Counted from the stretch's first letter, positions 1-11,144 are shown. The stretch: 34,627 nt of DNA from Phaeoceros laevis (GCA_049999765.1 JBNGIQ010008486.1:1-34627); one strand, 5' to 3'. The notes: a model not told the origin generated them from the sequence alone. A program made the numbers and translations.

Positions 1-3000
1 ATGTAGGTCAAGAGGGATAGCTGCCAACTTGCCGGGCTGTGACCAGTCAGGCCTGTAAAATGCTGTCTCGGTGCACAGATCAATCATGAAGCCCGGCGGA
101 AATAATGCTTCCATTCCTAACAATACATCATAAGTGGTGGCTGTGGTTAATAAGCAGCGCACATGAACCACATATTCATCCGGTGTGTTAGCTTTAAAGC
201 AGACGGGAATGCACTCAACAGTCTCACCCATGAGGGGTTCCACCCCACCACCCGCAGTACGGATGTGCCACTTCGAATCCTGGAGCTGAACTCCTTGGCT
301 GGTTAAAGCCTCTGCCATGCGTTTGCCAAGAATAACGGGCTCTGCACCTGTATCCATAAGCACGACTTCAGGCTGAAAACCATATAAGGTGATTGCCCTA
401 CCTCTATTGTCCACCATAGCAGCATGCACCTTGACTGCATTGCATTGGTCAGGTGCAACCACAGGGTTGTGCCTGACAGCTTGAGCAAGTGCTGCGCTAG
501 CTATGTGTGCGTCACTAGACATGAGTGCTTCAAAAACGGACTGAGGGGGTGCTGCCACCTGCAAGGCAGCTGCTGCATTAACAGCTGGTTGTCCAGGTCT
601 TCTATGTACCTGGACAAGGGATGCATCCTCAAATGGCCCCTCCGAGCTAACACCTGCAATAGGAGGTGTTAACAAATCAGTGGAAGCAGCCTCGTCCTCT
701 TGCTGGCATTGTCGAAATGCATCCAGAACTTGTGCTGCCGAGATCTGAAAGTCTTGACATGAGAAAAGCGGCGTGGTCATAATTCTGCTGACCAACTGCC
801 TAGAAGAAAGTCCTGGCCTGGCGACACGAGGCAATACTTGTGTCTGATTTCTCCTCGTGGCTGTAGGCAAGGCTGGTAGCTGAGTGGTCACCGACGGAGT
901 TGGCCTCACAACCCTCCTGGAAGCTGAAACTGAGGGGACAGGTGGCATGTGAACCGGTTCCGCTTCCAAGTCTTCAGGCAGCTCTTGAGCAGCCGCCGTG
1001 GTGGCCTCATTATAGAAGTCATTATCCATGGTTTGTCTAGCAAGAGCACGACGGACACCACCAATAGGCAAAATATGCGGAGCTAATGTAGCTACATACC
1101 TCCACTCCTGTTCAGGAGTCATAGGATCATATGACCTCGGCATGGCCTGCCTAGCTCCACTCCTTGCTCTTCCGGCTCCTAAAACTGAGGTAGATCTTTG
1201 TTTTCCTAGGATGTTTATAAGAGACAGAGCTAAAGGACTGCGATAGTCAATGCCTTGTTGGTCCTCCAGCTGATCATCCATACTCACTCTGCTAGCTGCC
1301 ATGGCATGAAATGGGTATGCGTACCCTTGAGGATATGCCCAAGTCCCTGTGGAAGCTGTAGAACTGGAAGCAACAGTTGGGACCAATGGTCTCACCAGGG
1401 CTGGTAGTTGAGAAGGCTCCGGCAAACTATACTGTGCTGTCATGGTTGGGGCCACGGGAGGCATGCGTGCCTTGAGTGCTTCGAACTCAGCATACAATGC
1501 CGTCATCTTTTGAGACTCCGTCAATGGTGTTGGTGCTGCTGGCGTCAACTTCTGCAGCTCTGCAGTCATAGCTGCAATTGTAGCTTTAGCCTTCTCTCTC
1601 TGCCTAGCCGTCTTCGACTTCCCTGCCCCTGGAGCTCCAACCACAGGTGTCGTCACTGCTGGAGTGGTGACAGGTGCAGCTGCTGCTACTCCTGCTACTG
1701 CTGTATGCTTCTTCCAAGGATTCCTGTCCGGATATTTACCATAGCATACCTCCTCTACATGGCCAGTCTTGTCGCAGTGTGTACAAGATAAGTTTTCTTT
1801 CACAGCCTTGCACACATTAGAAGCATGATCTAGTGAGGCACAGTAATTGCAATTGAAAGACACCAACGCTGCATGTGCTGACCTAACTGGTTTCGGTGCA
1901 GGCAATGCTAAGGTTTTGTTAGCAGGAGTGCTAGCAGAAACTCTCATATGTTGCGCTGCCGCCAACTTTTTGTGATGTTCAGTCACGCCTGCACCTAAAG
2001 ATGCTCTGTAATGCACATTACAAACCTCCAAATCCTCTGCAGTCTCGTAGACTTGCCTTAGAGTATAGCGATCACCATACACATGGAAAACCTTGGTCAA
2101 AACCTGGAAATGCACAAAGGCATCATCCTCCAGCGCCTACAGATATTTCAAGGCAGCAGCATGGTCATCCCCCAACCCTGTTTCTCTTCTCAGATCATCA
2201 AGCCGCCTATACATACCCTTGAGAGTTTCTCCCTTACGCCGTTTGAAGTTTGCCATCTCCAGGATTTTATCTCCGTTCTTGGAGGGGAACTCTCTCTCCA
2301 GTATGTCAAAGAAGGCTTTAACTTGGTCAGCTACAGCTGCTGTTTCCACCATATGATCAATACTAGCTACAGCATCAAGTAATTGTTCAGGTGTCAGCTG
2401 CACACGGACAGGCATCTCAGGTTGGTCTACCGACGGTCTCCAAGCAGCCCTAGCTGCTGCCAAAGCTGCCTCATGCGCATCAGTGATGGCCTGCAAATAT
2501 GCTGGATTCCTTGCCACACGCACTTCAGTTAATTCCTCAAAATGGCTGTCATGCAGAATGGCTGCCTCCTTGGTCAAGTACCTACTCATATGCTCAAAAG
2601 CATACTGAGGGGTATAAATGTCTGCATACTTGAAACGCAATTCTGAGACAACAGACCTATAGAAAATGCGAAATTCCCGCAAAGGCAACGTGCCTGGCTC
2701 TCCAGAGAACTTTTCAGCCTTGATACCGACAATCGTGGAGGTCTCCATGTTGTCAGGGCTGGACCAATCCGAGTCCCAAGACCTGGCACTCCACAAAGTC
2801 GTGGCAACCGAACTCAACTCATCAACCAACGGAAAGGTAGAAGCCTGAAGCTGATGCTGGCTTTCCCTTGTCTCCGCTGTGCTCCACAATGCAACGGGTT
2901 GCAAAGGTTCTTCCTCGAAATATGATGTCCGCTGCACAGGACTCACACTCCTGGAGTGCTCACTGCCACTATGCTCAAGCGAACCGGATATGTCCTCAAA

Positions 3001-3132
3001 AGAACCAAGGGTCTGCAACAGTGGCGAAACCCTTTCTCTGCGCCCTGGCCGCGCCGACGGCCCTGGAGGTTGAAACGGAACCCTCCTGGACCGCAAGCTG
3101 TAGCCACGAGACTCAGCTCGTTCCTCTGCCAT
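1..3132 (-). pseudogene. Retrotransposon gag-protease frame with one in-frame TAG, open at left edge
   Basis: Reading begins at an ATG (3132-3130). The N-terminal ~100 residues are Arg/Ser/Pro-rich; the helical Gag core follows to codon 331, where a TAG stop lies at 2139-2137. Translation resumes in the same frame without any shift and stays open to base 1. Downstream are two adjacent CX2CX4HX4C zinc knuckles (about 1851-1810 and 1785-1744), a long Ala/Pro/Thr-rich linker, and a retropepsin active site D-T-G at 354-346 (approx. codon 927), followed by a G-M-E-A-L segment near 58 typical of the protease C-terminal half. The stop splits Gag before its nucleic-acid-binding knuckles, not at the gag/pol border, so a disabling mutation is likelier than programmed read-through. 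The rest of the frame is intact, suggesting a young copy. Confidence 0.85.
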
Positions 3133-3800
3133 GCTGCCTCTCCTCCATAAGCTGAGCGTGTCCTCCGTAGCTCATGATGGCTGTCCAACGCAACTAGGGT
3201 TGTTGGTGGACTTGGCGATGCCGGGAACGAACCAGAACGCTTGATCTCCTCACTGTCTCAACCAACGAGAAGTCGCTTCACTGGAAGCTCACAGTTTTGC
3301 AATTGGCTCTTCGGCGCTCCGCGTAGCAGTGTGTGTGATGGTGGGAACACATGCAAGCAAGACACCGGCGTCAGGAGTTAGCTAATTCACTTCGCGAGAT
3401 CTCAAAAACAGCAACACTGATGCTCAGAACCTCAAGCCAGAGGCAGCGCGAGGGTATTCATTAAGCAAGTGTAAGTTCAAGACATCACTGTGCTGGGAAC
3501 AGCGCTACGGCAGCTGCGTCCAGCATGAGGGAATTGCAAAACTGAGGAAACATGGCCGCCAGCCAGACCTAAGACCAGCGGCCAGGGCAGGCGGCGCTCC
3601 CGCTGCCGTTACCGCCTTGGCAGCCTGCGCATCATCACTGCGTCCGTTGGTGTTCCCACGAGGCGCCATCACAGCTCTTCATGCAGCCTCCTCTTGAATG
3701 CCAACTGAAAACTGGCCAGTCGCTCGAGACGGCCGGTACAAGGTTCACCCGTCGCGGAACCCACAATAAAGCGTGTTTGATGGCCACGCTAGAAATGGCT
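1..3800 (-). mobile_element. LTR retrotransposon, 5' part (partial)
   Basis: The minus strand carries a Gag with two zinc knuckles followed in the same frame by an aspartic protease, the order found in LTR retrotransposons. Reverse transcriptase, RNase H, integrase and the 3' LTR would lie beyond the left edge. The 5' end (right side here) is uncertain: about 600-1000 bp upstream of the gag start should hold the leader, primer-binding site and 5' LTR. I could not find a convincing tRNA-complementary primer site or a TG...CA boundary, and only one LTR could be in the window, so LTR age cannot be judged. Ty3/gypsy versus another superfamily is not decidable without the reverse transcriptase and integrase order. 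Confidence 0.8.
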
Positions 3801-4220
3801 AAGTCACCAAGCTAGTAACTATGTGAGTAAAAGTAGATTTCGCTATCAACGCACTAAAAAGGCCAACCTGTGTGCCTTAGCAGATGCTTCATCAGTATAA
3901 CCTGACATACCTAGGTGTGACAGAAGCAGAGAGCCTTCGAGCCTTGAGTAGGCTGAGTGAGGCGGAGTGAGAGCTTTGAGTAGCGCTGGCGCTTTTGTAC
4001 ACATTGTACAAAGTTGTATTGAGAATGTAGATATGACGCTGATTTTTTGTCCTTTGTCACATTGACAAGGATTCCAATTTTAGCATTTTTTTAGCGCACA
4101 AGGTGCGTTTGGTTCATGGATTTTGAAGAAAAAATAATCCATACGACGAGGTTGCAAAATGTTTTTGACAGTTGATGTCTGACAAGATAAGTTCTTGTAA
4201 CCATCATGGTCTTACTGATC
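3801..4220. other. No gene seen; possible flank or LTR remains of the retroelement
   Basis: There is no credible reading frame on either strand. On the minus strand this stretch lies upstream of the gag start and may include 5' LTR sequence, but no TATA box, polyadenylation signal or terminal dinucleotides could be assigned with confidence. AT content rises towards 4220. Confidence 0.3.
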
Positions 4221-4740
4221 GCAGTACATGAACTCTCTCTAGAATCAAAATCATACATAAATTCCGGTTTCTACATGGACCTAAACTTTTCAATCTTTTC
4301 TGATGATTCAAAACACTTCTGACTCCAGTTTGGCCACAGACCATTTACTTTTCCAACTTCTTAAAACACTTCATGTTCCATGTAAGCGAGATATTTTTAA
4401 CATTCAAGGGGATGTTACATGGGCTATTCAAAATTTGAAGAAGATCTACTCAATTTTTCAACTTCTGAATATCAGATCTGCGGACGATATTTACTGTTTT
4501 TTCTCTTGGCAATGCTTGCATTTATAACAACCATATGCACTTGATTGCAGACAATGAAAATATGCAATGACATAGGTTTTCGTATCCATTGTCATTTGCA
4601 TCTGATTTACGTAGTCATACATAGATCGTAGTCGTATTATCCGTATTGTAGGAGCTCTCTCAAGAACGGTTACCGATATCATATATGAGTTCCGGTTCAG
4701 CCATAGACCAAAACTTATAAATTTCTTCTGACATTTCAAA
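4221..4740. repeat. Diverged direct repeats, about three copies
   Basis: The segment near 4221-4320 resembles 4642-4740: both carry 'ctctct', 'aattccggtt' or 'agttccggtt', 'catggacc' or 'catagacc', and 'ctgatgattcaaa' or 'ctgacatttcaaa' in the same order. A shorter third relative at about 4321-4385 shares 'cagacc...acttttccaacttcttaaaacacttc'. Copies are diverged and carry small gaps. There is no coding potential. They look like an old tandem or dispersed repeat family. Confidence 0.5.
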
Positions 4741-4910
4741 GTCAGCAGAGCATGAAGGCGAGTATACATGTTCTTTATGCTTTAGATCCATTGGCGTGAG
4801 CATCGCGGCTTGCATATTTTCGTGAGTGGTTTTGTAAACAAGAATTGTGGTGGCATTGGAGTGTGGATTCACGAACTCATGCTTCGAAGCTAAGTTTGTT
4901 TCAAGGCACT

Positions 4911-4947
4911 CACACTCTTGGTGTTAGTGGGCGACACCAAGAGTGTG
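4911..4947. repeat. Perfect 14-bp inverted repeat with 9-nt loop
   Basis: The arm at 4911-4924 is the exact reverse complement of 4934-4947, with a 9-nt spacer. The loop motif 'gtgttagt' recurs just downstream (about 4949), so a short direct repeat is superimposed. No U-tract follows, so it is not an obvious Pol III terminator. The function is unknown. Confidence 0.7.
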
Positions 4948-5396
4948 GTGTTAGTCGGCGGAGAATTAATCGATGGCTTCGATCTACGGGGTCGACAACT
5001 CACTTGGGCAGACAACTGGGCTCCATCGGTGCTTTGTGAAAATGCAACTGTGCAGGATCCGACAAACAGCTCGAGTCATTATGGCGAAAAATTAGGCTTT
5101 CACATTGTTGGGTGTCTATGGCTAGCGCACCTTAGATTTTTTAGTGCTAGCATTGTTTTGTCGCTTGACCATCTCAAACTACACTTTGTGCAAAATGATA
5201 TCAACGAGTACGTAGAGCTAAGTGTGAACAGGAACTTCCCACAAATACACATGAAGATAACGTAAGATGCTATAAGATATATGGCTAGAAATGTTGTGGG
5301 AGCCGAAACTATACTATTTAGTGTCCGGAACTGGGTGGGCTGTTCGTAACCCAGACCTCTGCTGGGCTGGTCGCCATAACTTGGGTGACTTTACTC

Positions 5397-5403
5397 TATA
5401 TAA
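5397..5403 (+). promoter_or_regulatory. TATA-like box, possibly of a solo LTR
   Basis: A TATATAA motif is preceded by a GC-richer stretch with short inverted 'ctgggt/acccag' motifs and followed by about 60 bp without a reading frame. The pattern resembles the promoter part of an LTR, but no primer-binding site or second LTR was found. It could equally be chance. Confidence 0.2.
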
Positions 5404-5511
5404 GGGCTAACTAGGTGTTCACTTTGAGAATTCACCCTTCCTAGGGTTAGCTACCAGGGCAACTCAAACCAAGCCATTCGGCCTGGTTGTGAGTCCCATT
5501 TCCGTGTAATC

Positions 5512-5584
5512 GCCCCGGATCGTTCGTTGCGGGACCGCTTAGGGTCCTGCGGGGCAACTCAAACGACTTAAGTTTGAGTTGCCC
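5512..5584. repeat. Adjacent and nested inverted repeats
   Basis: Three foldbacks lie side by side. The arms gccccg (5512-5517) and cggggc (5550-5555) enclose ggacc (5532-5536) and ggtcc (5543-5547). They are followed by a perfect 13-bp inverted repeat, 5552-5564 with 5572-5584, around a 7-nt loop. A further direct copy of the arm motif lies near 5458-5469. Confidence 0.6.
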
Positions 5585-5928
5585 TAGGTACTCCATCAGG
5601 AAGGTGCAATTGATCAAGGATGCAATGGTAGTCATGGAGAAGAAGCCAATAGTATCGTAAGAGTGGCGGCGAAAAACGAAGTGAGTTTCATAAAACTTGT
5701 TATGCAATGGCAGTCATGCAGAAGAAGCCAATAGTTGCCCTATTCTGCGCATTGTAGACCCAACAAAATCTCGGACCAAGGAGCTTAAAACCTAGGTAAT
5801 CATGGTTGGACAACTATTTTATCACCTTTCCTCTAAAGTAAAGAACTTTTTCACCATAGAATCGCTTTGTATTGAAGCACATAGTCTTAGTCTTTATGAG
5901 ATTTGCCTCCAAGCCTCGGGCTGAACAA

Positions 5929-5988
5929 AACCAAGACACTACATTCAATTGCTTGTGCAACCAAGACACTTCATTCAATTGCTTTTGC
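5929..5988. repeat. Two tandem copies of a 30-bp unit
   Basis: Bases 5929-5958 and 5959-5988 are the same 30-bp unit with two mismatches. They lie in AT-rich non-coding DNA upstream of the AP-3 delta gene. Confidence 0.85.
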
Positions 5989-6141
5989 ACAAGCTCTTTA
6001 AGGGAGAGCGATGTTCTTTTTCATGATTTGGCCGGTATATGCTACATACAACACGGCACCTATGGGCAGTGCACCCCTATGAGAGGCTCCTTCGTTGTTA
6101 CCCCAACCAATTGTCGGTTACCAACCAGAGTCCATACTCCA

Positions 6142-6148
6142 TATAAAA
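6142..6148 (+). promoter_or_regulatory. Candidate TATA box of the AP-3 delta gene
   Basis: TATAAAA lies about 250 bp upstream of the chosen ATG. A second TATATA-like site lies near 6168. The leader would contain a 5-codon uORF at 6340-6357 that ends 32 nt before the main start. Confidence 0.4.
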
Positions 6149-6389
6149 GCCAAAAGAATACCCAGTACTATATAGTTCAATAGTATAGTGCAAGTGAATT
6201 TGTTCTTTTATTATGTCCAGCAAAACTACTTGACGTGAAAATCGTGGGGGCACCCGTATCCCCGCATGGAGAAGCGCTCTATGCAGCGAGTTCCGCCCCC
6301 AAGTTTTCCACGAACAGGACGCCGCTGACAGTGAAGCGAATGGAAGATGCGATGTGACTCAAAGTGGGAACAGTGGGCTGCAGGAAAAG

Positions 6390-9317
6390 ATGGCGGCTAC
6401 GATCATGGAGTCTCTGTTCCAGAGAACTCTTGACGATATTGTGAAAGGACTGCGGGTGCAGGTGGTAGGAGAAGCTCGGTATCTGGCGAAAGCGCTGGAC
6501 GAAGTGAGGAAGGAAATCAAGTCGACCGATCCTCATACCAAGGTCGTTGCTCTTCAAAAGCTCACCTATCTGAATATGCTTCAAGGGGCAGAGATGGGCT
6601 GGGCATCATTTCAGGTTATAGAGGTAATGAGCATGTCGAAATTCGCTCACAAGAAGATAGGGTACCTTGCTGCTTCACAAGCCTTTCATGACGGCACAGA
6701 TGTGCTTGTGCTTATCACAAACCTGCTGCGCAAGGATTTGTGCTCCAAGAATGAGTATGAGGCAGGACTGGCTCTTGACTGCCTCTCCAGAATCGCCACA
6801 GCTGATCTGGCAAGGGATCTCACGCCAGAGGTGTTCACTATGCTCGCTAGTTCCCGCTTGTACATCAGGAAGAAGGCCACTCTGGCGCTCCTGAGGATAT
6901 TTTGCAAGTACCCGGAAGCCATCAGAGTGGCCTTTAAGAGGTTGGTTGACAAAATGGACGATCCAGATCCGCAGGTTGTAAGTGCGGCAGTCAGTGTGCT
7001 TTGCGAAATGGCTATGAAAGACCCCAAGACTTACCTCCTCCTGGCGCCAGAGTTTTACAAGGTTATTGCAGGATCGTCCAGTAATTGGATGTGTATCAAA
7101 TTGGTGAAGATTTTCGGTGTTTTGGCTCCTCTAGAGCCTCGGCTAGGTCGGAAAATTGCGGAGCCACTATGTGATCATATGCGGAAAACCTCGGCAAAGT
7201 CTCTCTTGCTTGAGTGTATAAGGACAGTGATGGCAGGGCTTGCATACCATGAAGATGCTGTAAAGCTTTCAGTGGAAAAATTGCGGGAGTTGCTGGCTGA
7301 GGACGACCCTAATTTGAAATACGTAGGACTTCAGACTCTGGCAACTATCATGCCTATTCATCCCTGGGCAGTGGCTGACAACAAGGAGGTCATTGTGAGG
7401 TGCCTTGATGATGGGGATGTTAGCATCCAGATGGCTAGTTTGTGCCTGATCGTGGGAATGATTGATGAAAGTAATCTGGTTGAGACAGTTCAGGTGTTGT
7501 TACAGTATATGCATTCTGCAAAGCCCGAGTTCGGGAATGAGCTTATAGCCTGCATTTTGTCAACGTGTAGCCGTGCTCTGTACGAGCTGGTCTCTGACTT
7601 TTCATGGTATGTGAGTGTTTTGGGCGAGATTGCACGGATTCCACACAACAAACATGGGGAGGAAGTGGGGAGGCAGCTTATTGACATCGGCTTAAGGGTA
7701 GCCGACGTGAGAGAGGACTTGGTGAGGGTAGCCAGGTACCTGCTTCTGGATCCCGCCCTCTTGGGCACTCCCTCGCTTCACCCTGTGCTTTCAGCAGCAG
7801 CATGGGTGTCGGGTGAGTATGTCAGCTTCTCTCACAATGCTTATGAACTGATAGAATCTCTTCTACAACCACGGACGCTGTTGCTTCCTCCTGCTGTCCA
7901 TGCCATCTACCTTCAAGCAGTGCTGAAGGTGTTTGTACATTTTGCTTTGACATATTTGAAAGACCAGGCTGAAGGACATTCGATTAAACCCTCGTCTGCT
8001 GACTTGGGGTCTCCTGCGCCAGAAGGACATTCCTTACTTCCTCGTCAAAATGGATCGCTAAACACAGATGCCAACCTTACACCCCGTGAGACTACAGAGA
8101 AGGAGATGGTCAAGCAGGGGTATTTTCTGGGTGGCTCCCTATCAACGTTGGAAACATTGCTTGATGATAACGTCACCCCACTGGCCAACAATGTCAGTAT
8201 GGAGGTTCAGGAGAGGGCTTGCAATATCCTAGGACTTCTTCAGGTTCTACGTGAGGCACATGGGTTTTCACAGGAGCAGGCGGACGCCACTGCCGTCCTC
8301 GGAGAGCTTCATGATCTGGAGGCTGCTGACATTCTGCATGCTATGAGGACTGTTTTTGCAGCGCAGTTGGGGCCCGTTTCTGTGTATGCTCAGGACAGAG
8401 TTGTTGTGCCCGAAGGGCTCATTCTTCAAACAAGTCTTGATGCGCTGGGACCTATTCCAGGTGTGGATGTGGGTGCTGGTGAAGATGCTGGGAAAGCGGG
8501 ATCCAGTGGGCAACAGTTTCAGAGAGAGTGGGATGGAGGTCCTACGTTTGTGCCCCAACAAAAGCAGGATGCATCATCTTTTGCTACCGAAGGTGCTGCT
8601 CTGCTGGCACAACACAGACAACGGAACGAGGCTTATTATTTGGCAAGTGATCCAAAACCCAGTGACGGTTTGGACTACCCTCCCCCAAGTATCTCCTCCC
8701 TGGATAGTTTGTCACCAGGAGCTAGGTTGGCTCAAGATGTACTGAGCGGTACGAGCAAGTCCAAGTCGAAAAGGTCCAAAGTCCGCCCAATTGTGGTGAA
8801 ACTTGAGGATGAATCTGTTCTCCCTCAGTCCAAGAACAAGGTGTTAAAGGACGAGTTCATGATCAATGCCATAAGGGACATCTTCAACACAGATCGCCAC
8901 AAGACAGGAGAAGGGCAGGATGGGGGAGAGCTTAGTCGTCAGAGCTCATCAAGTAAGCACCGTCGTTGGAGCCATCGATCAGCCAAAGTTTCTGGCAAGG
9001 TGGCGAAGGTGGATGTACCTGGGGCTTCTGCTGGACAAGTTGAGCCAGATGGGAAAGGGGTGGAGGGTGGGTCACACGCTTTACAGGTGGTGGAGTCTGT
9101 GACACATCATAAAAGCAGTTCTAGCAGATCAAAGAGTAGGAAAAAAAAGGAGGAAGATGTCGGTAACAGTGGCAAAGAGCATGTAGAGGGTGAAGCTGTG
9201 GATGGCAATTCTGGGAAGCAGAGGCAACGACACAGTTCAAAGCAGCACCGGCACAGGGCAAGAAGCAAGATTGAACTTAGTCCTGAAGCACTTGTCCCTC
9301 CAGATTTCTTGCTTTAA
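6390..9317 (+). CDS. AP-3 complex subunit delta (delta-adaptin), single exon
   Basis: This is the large delta subunit of the AP-3 adaptor complex, which sorts membrane cargo from trans-Golgi/endosomes to the vacuole. The 975-residue product starts at the first ATG (strong context aagATGg); the frame upstream opens only with GTG. Residues ~1-550 form the helical adaptin trunk, with family blocks such as NEYEAGLALDCLSRI, ARDLTPEVFTML, LAPEFYKVI, EDDPNLKYVGL and LSAAAWVSGEY, close to plant delta-adaptins. A low-complexity hinge follows. The last ~180 residues are rich in Lys, Arg, Ser and His, with SKSKSKRSK and RSKSRKKK runs. It is somewhat longer than the ~870-aa Arabidopsis protein, mostly in hinge and tail. 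The absence of introns agrees with the single-exon plant orthologue as I recall it. The reading frame is intact and presumably functional. Confidence 0.96.
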   Translation: MAATIMESLFQRTLDDIVKGLRVQVVGEARYLAKALDEVRKEIKSTDPHTKVVALQKLTYLNMLQGAEMGWASFQVIEVMSMSKFAHKKIGYLAASQAFHDGTDVLVLITNLLRKDLCSKNEYEAGLALDCLSRIATADLARDLTPEVFTMLASSRLYIRKKATLALLRIFCKYPEAIRVAFKRLVDKMDDPDPQVVSAAVSVLCEMAMKDPKTYLLLAPEFYKVIAGSSSNWMCIKLVKIFGVLAPLEPRLGRKIAEPLCDHMRKTSAKSLLLECIRTVMAGLAYHEDAVKLSVEKLRELLAEDDPNLKYVGLQTLATIMPIHPWAVADNKEVIVRCLDDGDVSIQMASLCLIVGMIDESNLVETVQVLLQYMHSAKPEFGNELIACILSTCSRALYELVSDFSWYVSVLGEIARIPHNKHGEEVGRQLIDIGLRVADVREDLVRVARYLLLDPALLGTPSLHPVLSAAAWVSGEYVSFSHNAYELIESLLQPRTLLLPPAVHAIYLQAVLKVFVHFALTYLKDQAEGHSIKPSSADLGSPAPEGHSLLPRQNGSLNTDANLTPRETTEKEMVKQGYFLGGSLSTLETLLDDNVTPLANNVSMEVQERACNILGLLQVLREAHGFSQEQADATAVLGELHDLEAADILHAMRTVFAAQLGPVSVYAQDRVVVPEGLILQTSLDALGPIPGVDVGAGEDAGKAGSSGQQFQREWDGGPTFVPQQKQDASSFATEGAALLAQHRQRNEAYYLASDPKPSDGLDYPPPSISSLDSLSPGARLAQDVLSGTSKSKSKRSKVRPIVVKLEDESVLPQSKNKVLKDEFMINAIRDIFNTDRHKTGEGQDGGELSRQSSSSKHRRWSHRSAKVSGKVAKVDVPGASAGQVEPDGKGVEGGSHALQVVESVTHHKSSSSRSKSRKKKEEDVGNSGKEHVEGEAVDGNSGKQRQRHSSKQHRHRARSKIELSPEALVPPDFLL

Positions 9318-11039
9318 ACTGCTTGGAGTACTTGTGAACAAGGTCCTGTCTACACGCTCACATGTGATTCAGCGTGGCGTCAATAGTGCGTAAGTTTGGC
9401 CAGCCTCCAACCACCTTAGTTCTCTGTTGTTTTTGGAGCTTTGGTAAATTTTGACTGAAAGCGGTGTTTGCAGATTACCGGCGAAAGTGGGAGTAAAGGG
9501 TGCGGTGATTATCCACCCTCATTGTTGCAAACCCTTGCCGGAAATGCACAGCAGATCCCCGCAGCGCTTGTAAGTAAGTGGGTGTTACTTGGCTGTTTGT
9601 GAAAGGACAACACTGTGTCCTGCCGACTTGTGTGAAGCATAACATCCGTGCCCTGCAGTGTTGTATGTCTTTATTCGGCCAGTCCTAGAGACCATGGACA
9701 GGATCTCCGCTACTTTTCCAGGGATTAAGCTGTCCTGTTGGTTTGGTTAAATCAGGTGGAGGACGTGATGGTTGTTGACAGTGGGAAGAATCGTGCACAA
9801 CACAACACCGCCCTTGAGACAACAACGTCCTCCTGGCACAACGGGACTGGATCCGTGATGAGAATCCTGGTTTCGGACCGATAGCGTAACAGGTACTATT
9901 CACTGCGACTGCCGCAGGCTCCATTTATCCTGTGGAGGATGGACAGGTACCTCCTGTAGACTGACCCCACTTATCATTTAATCGCCGGGCACACAGGATC
10001 ATCAACAGAGTCCAACAGATTTCCTTCCTCTGACGGACGATTTCCGTCCGGTCTTTACTGGAGCTGTGACAGCGAGGTTGAGTAGTAGGCTAGGAGTGAT
10101 GAGACTCGAGCACCAAAAGGACTGGCAGCGCAAACAGTGTGAGCCGAGCCCAGCCCTTCTTTTTCACCCTGCCTACAAATGGTGCGGGCAGTAAAATGCC
10201 AGGGGCTACTGCAGCCATGTTCTTTCTGTCAGTAGTGGCAGGGGAACCAATACGTTGCAGCGATGCCGTCACGACTCGTAATGCAATGATAGGCACAACG
10301 ATGTCTCACCACTAGGCTGCCGGGTGCGGGCCGCGCCTGGAAGAGATGGTGGTGCCGCTTGACGGCGGGCGGTCGGTCGGTCACTTGCAAGTAGCACGAG
10401 GCGATAGTGTAGCAGCGGCAGCTTCTGGTGTTCTTTGGTCACGTTGGAAGGCAGAAGGAACCGAGCAGGCATTCTCCTCCCCTCCTTGAACCTTCCTTGC
10501 TTCTTTGCTGGCAGCCTATGAGACGCGTAGCCTAGCCGGAAAGTAAGACTAAAGTTTCGCTCCTTATAGGTAGGCTACGGTAGTACTAGAGTGGGACTGT
10601 GGGAGTCGGTAAACCTAAAGGCAAAGGGACCCGGGAGAGAAGGGCAGGCCAGGCACATTACCGCAAGTTGAAGGGGAAGCCGAAGAGGAGTACAAACCCT
10701 GTCTCCCTGCTTTCTGCTCGGGAGGGGGAGCGGGGGAAGGGGAGGAGCCCTGCCCTGCCATCACTGTCTATCGGGGACGCGGCTGGCAGTTAGTCAAGCC
10801 TGCTTGCCGGTGCTCGTAGGTCAAGTCCCGAGGGCAGGGCAGCAAAAGAAGTCCCCGGTGACTGCGGAGTCTCCTCCGCGTGCTGTTTGGCTTCAGATCT
10901 GGTGAGCTGAGGATGTGCCGGCGGCAGAGAGAGGGGCAAGGTTTGCGGGAGCAGCAGTAGCGGGTGCAGATCCAGTAGAGACTAGTGAGTTGTGGTGGAG
11001 TTGGAGCCAGACCGAGGGTGTTGTGTGATGCAGCAGGGA
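9318..11039. other. Intergenic: AP-3 delta 3' region and CDPK upstream region
   Basis: There are no supportable genes; the small open frames have no family features. A weak foldback sits at 9479-9540 (outer ccggc/gccgg, inner gggtg/caccc), possibly in the AP-3 delta 3' UTR. GC content rises towards the kinase gene. Confidence 0.5.
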
Positions 11040-11144
11040 TTGTAGGGGGAGGGCAGGCAGCAAGGAGGAGGAGGAGGAAGTAAGAAACCGAGGGAGGAAG
11101 AAGACGAAGAAGGGAGGAGGAAGGGTAAGGGGAGGGAGGAGGGG
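11040..11144 (+). promoter_or_regulatory. Purine-rich (GGA/GAA) tract before the CDPK
   Basis: About 100 bp on the plus strand consist almost wholly of G and A, with repeated gga, gag and gaa units. GA-rich tracts next to start sites are common in plant 5' UTRs and can bind GAGA-type factors (established knowledge). It could encode part of the leader of the kinase mRNA. Confidence 0.5.

Noticed and set aside
2137-2382. Plus-strand frames of 70-100 codons opposite gag
   Set aside because: Shadows of the minus-strand Gag frame, with no domain of their own.
3210-3235. Possible primer-binding site of the retroelement
   Set aside because: The stretch looks superficially like a tRNA end followed by CCA, but no TG boundary follows and I could not match it to a known tRNA 3' end.
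4918-5265. 115-codon frame in the repeat region
   Set aside because: No recognisable family; begins inside a hairpin; may be a decayed piece but cannot be supported.
5872-6183. 103-codon frame before AP-3 delta
   Set aside because: Passes through a 30-bp tandem repeat and the candidate TATA box; no motif.
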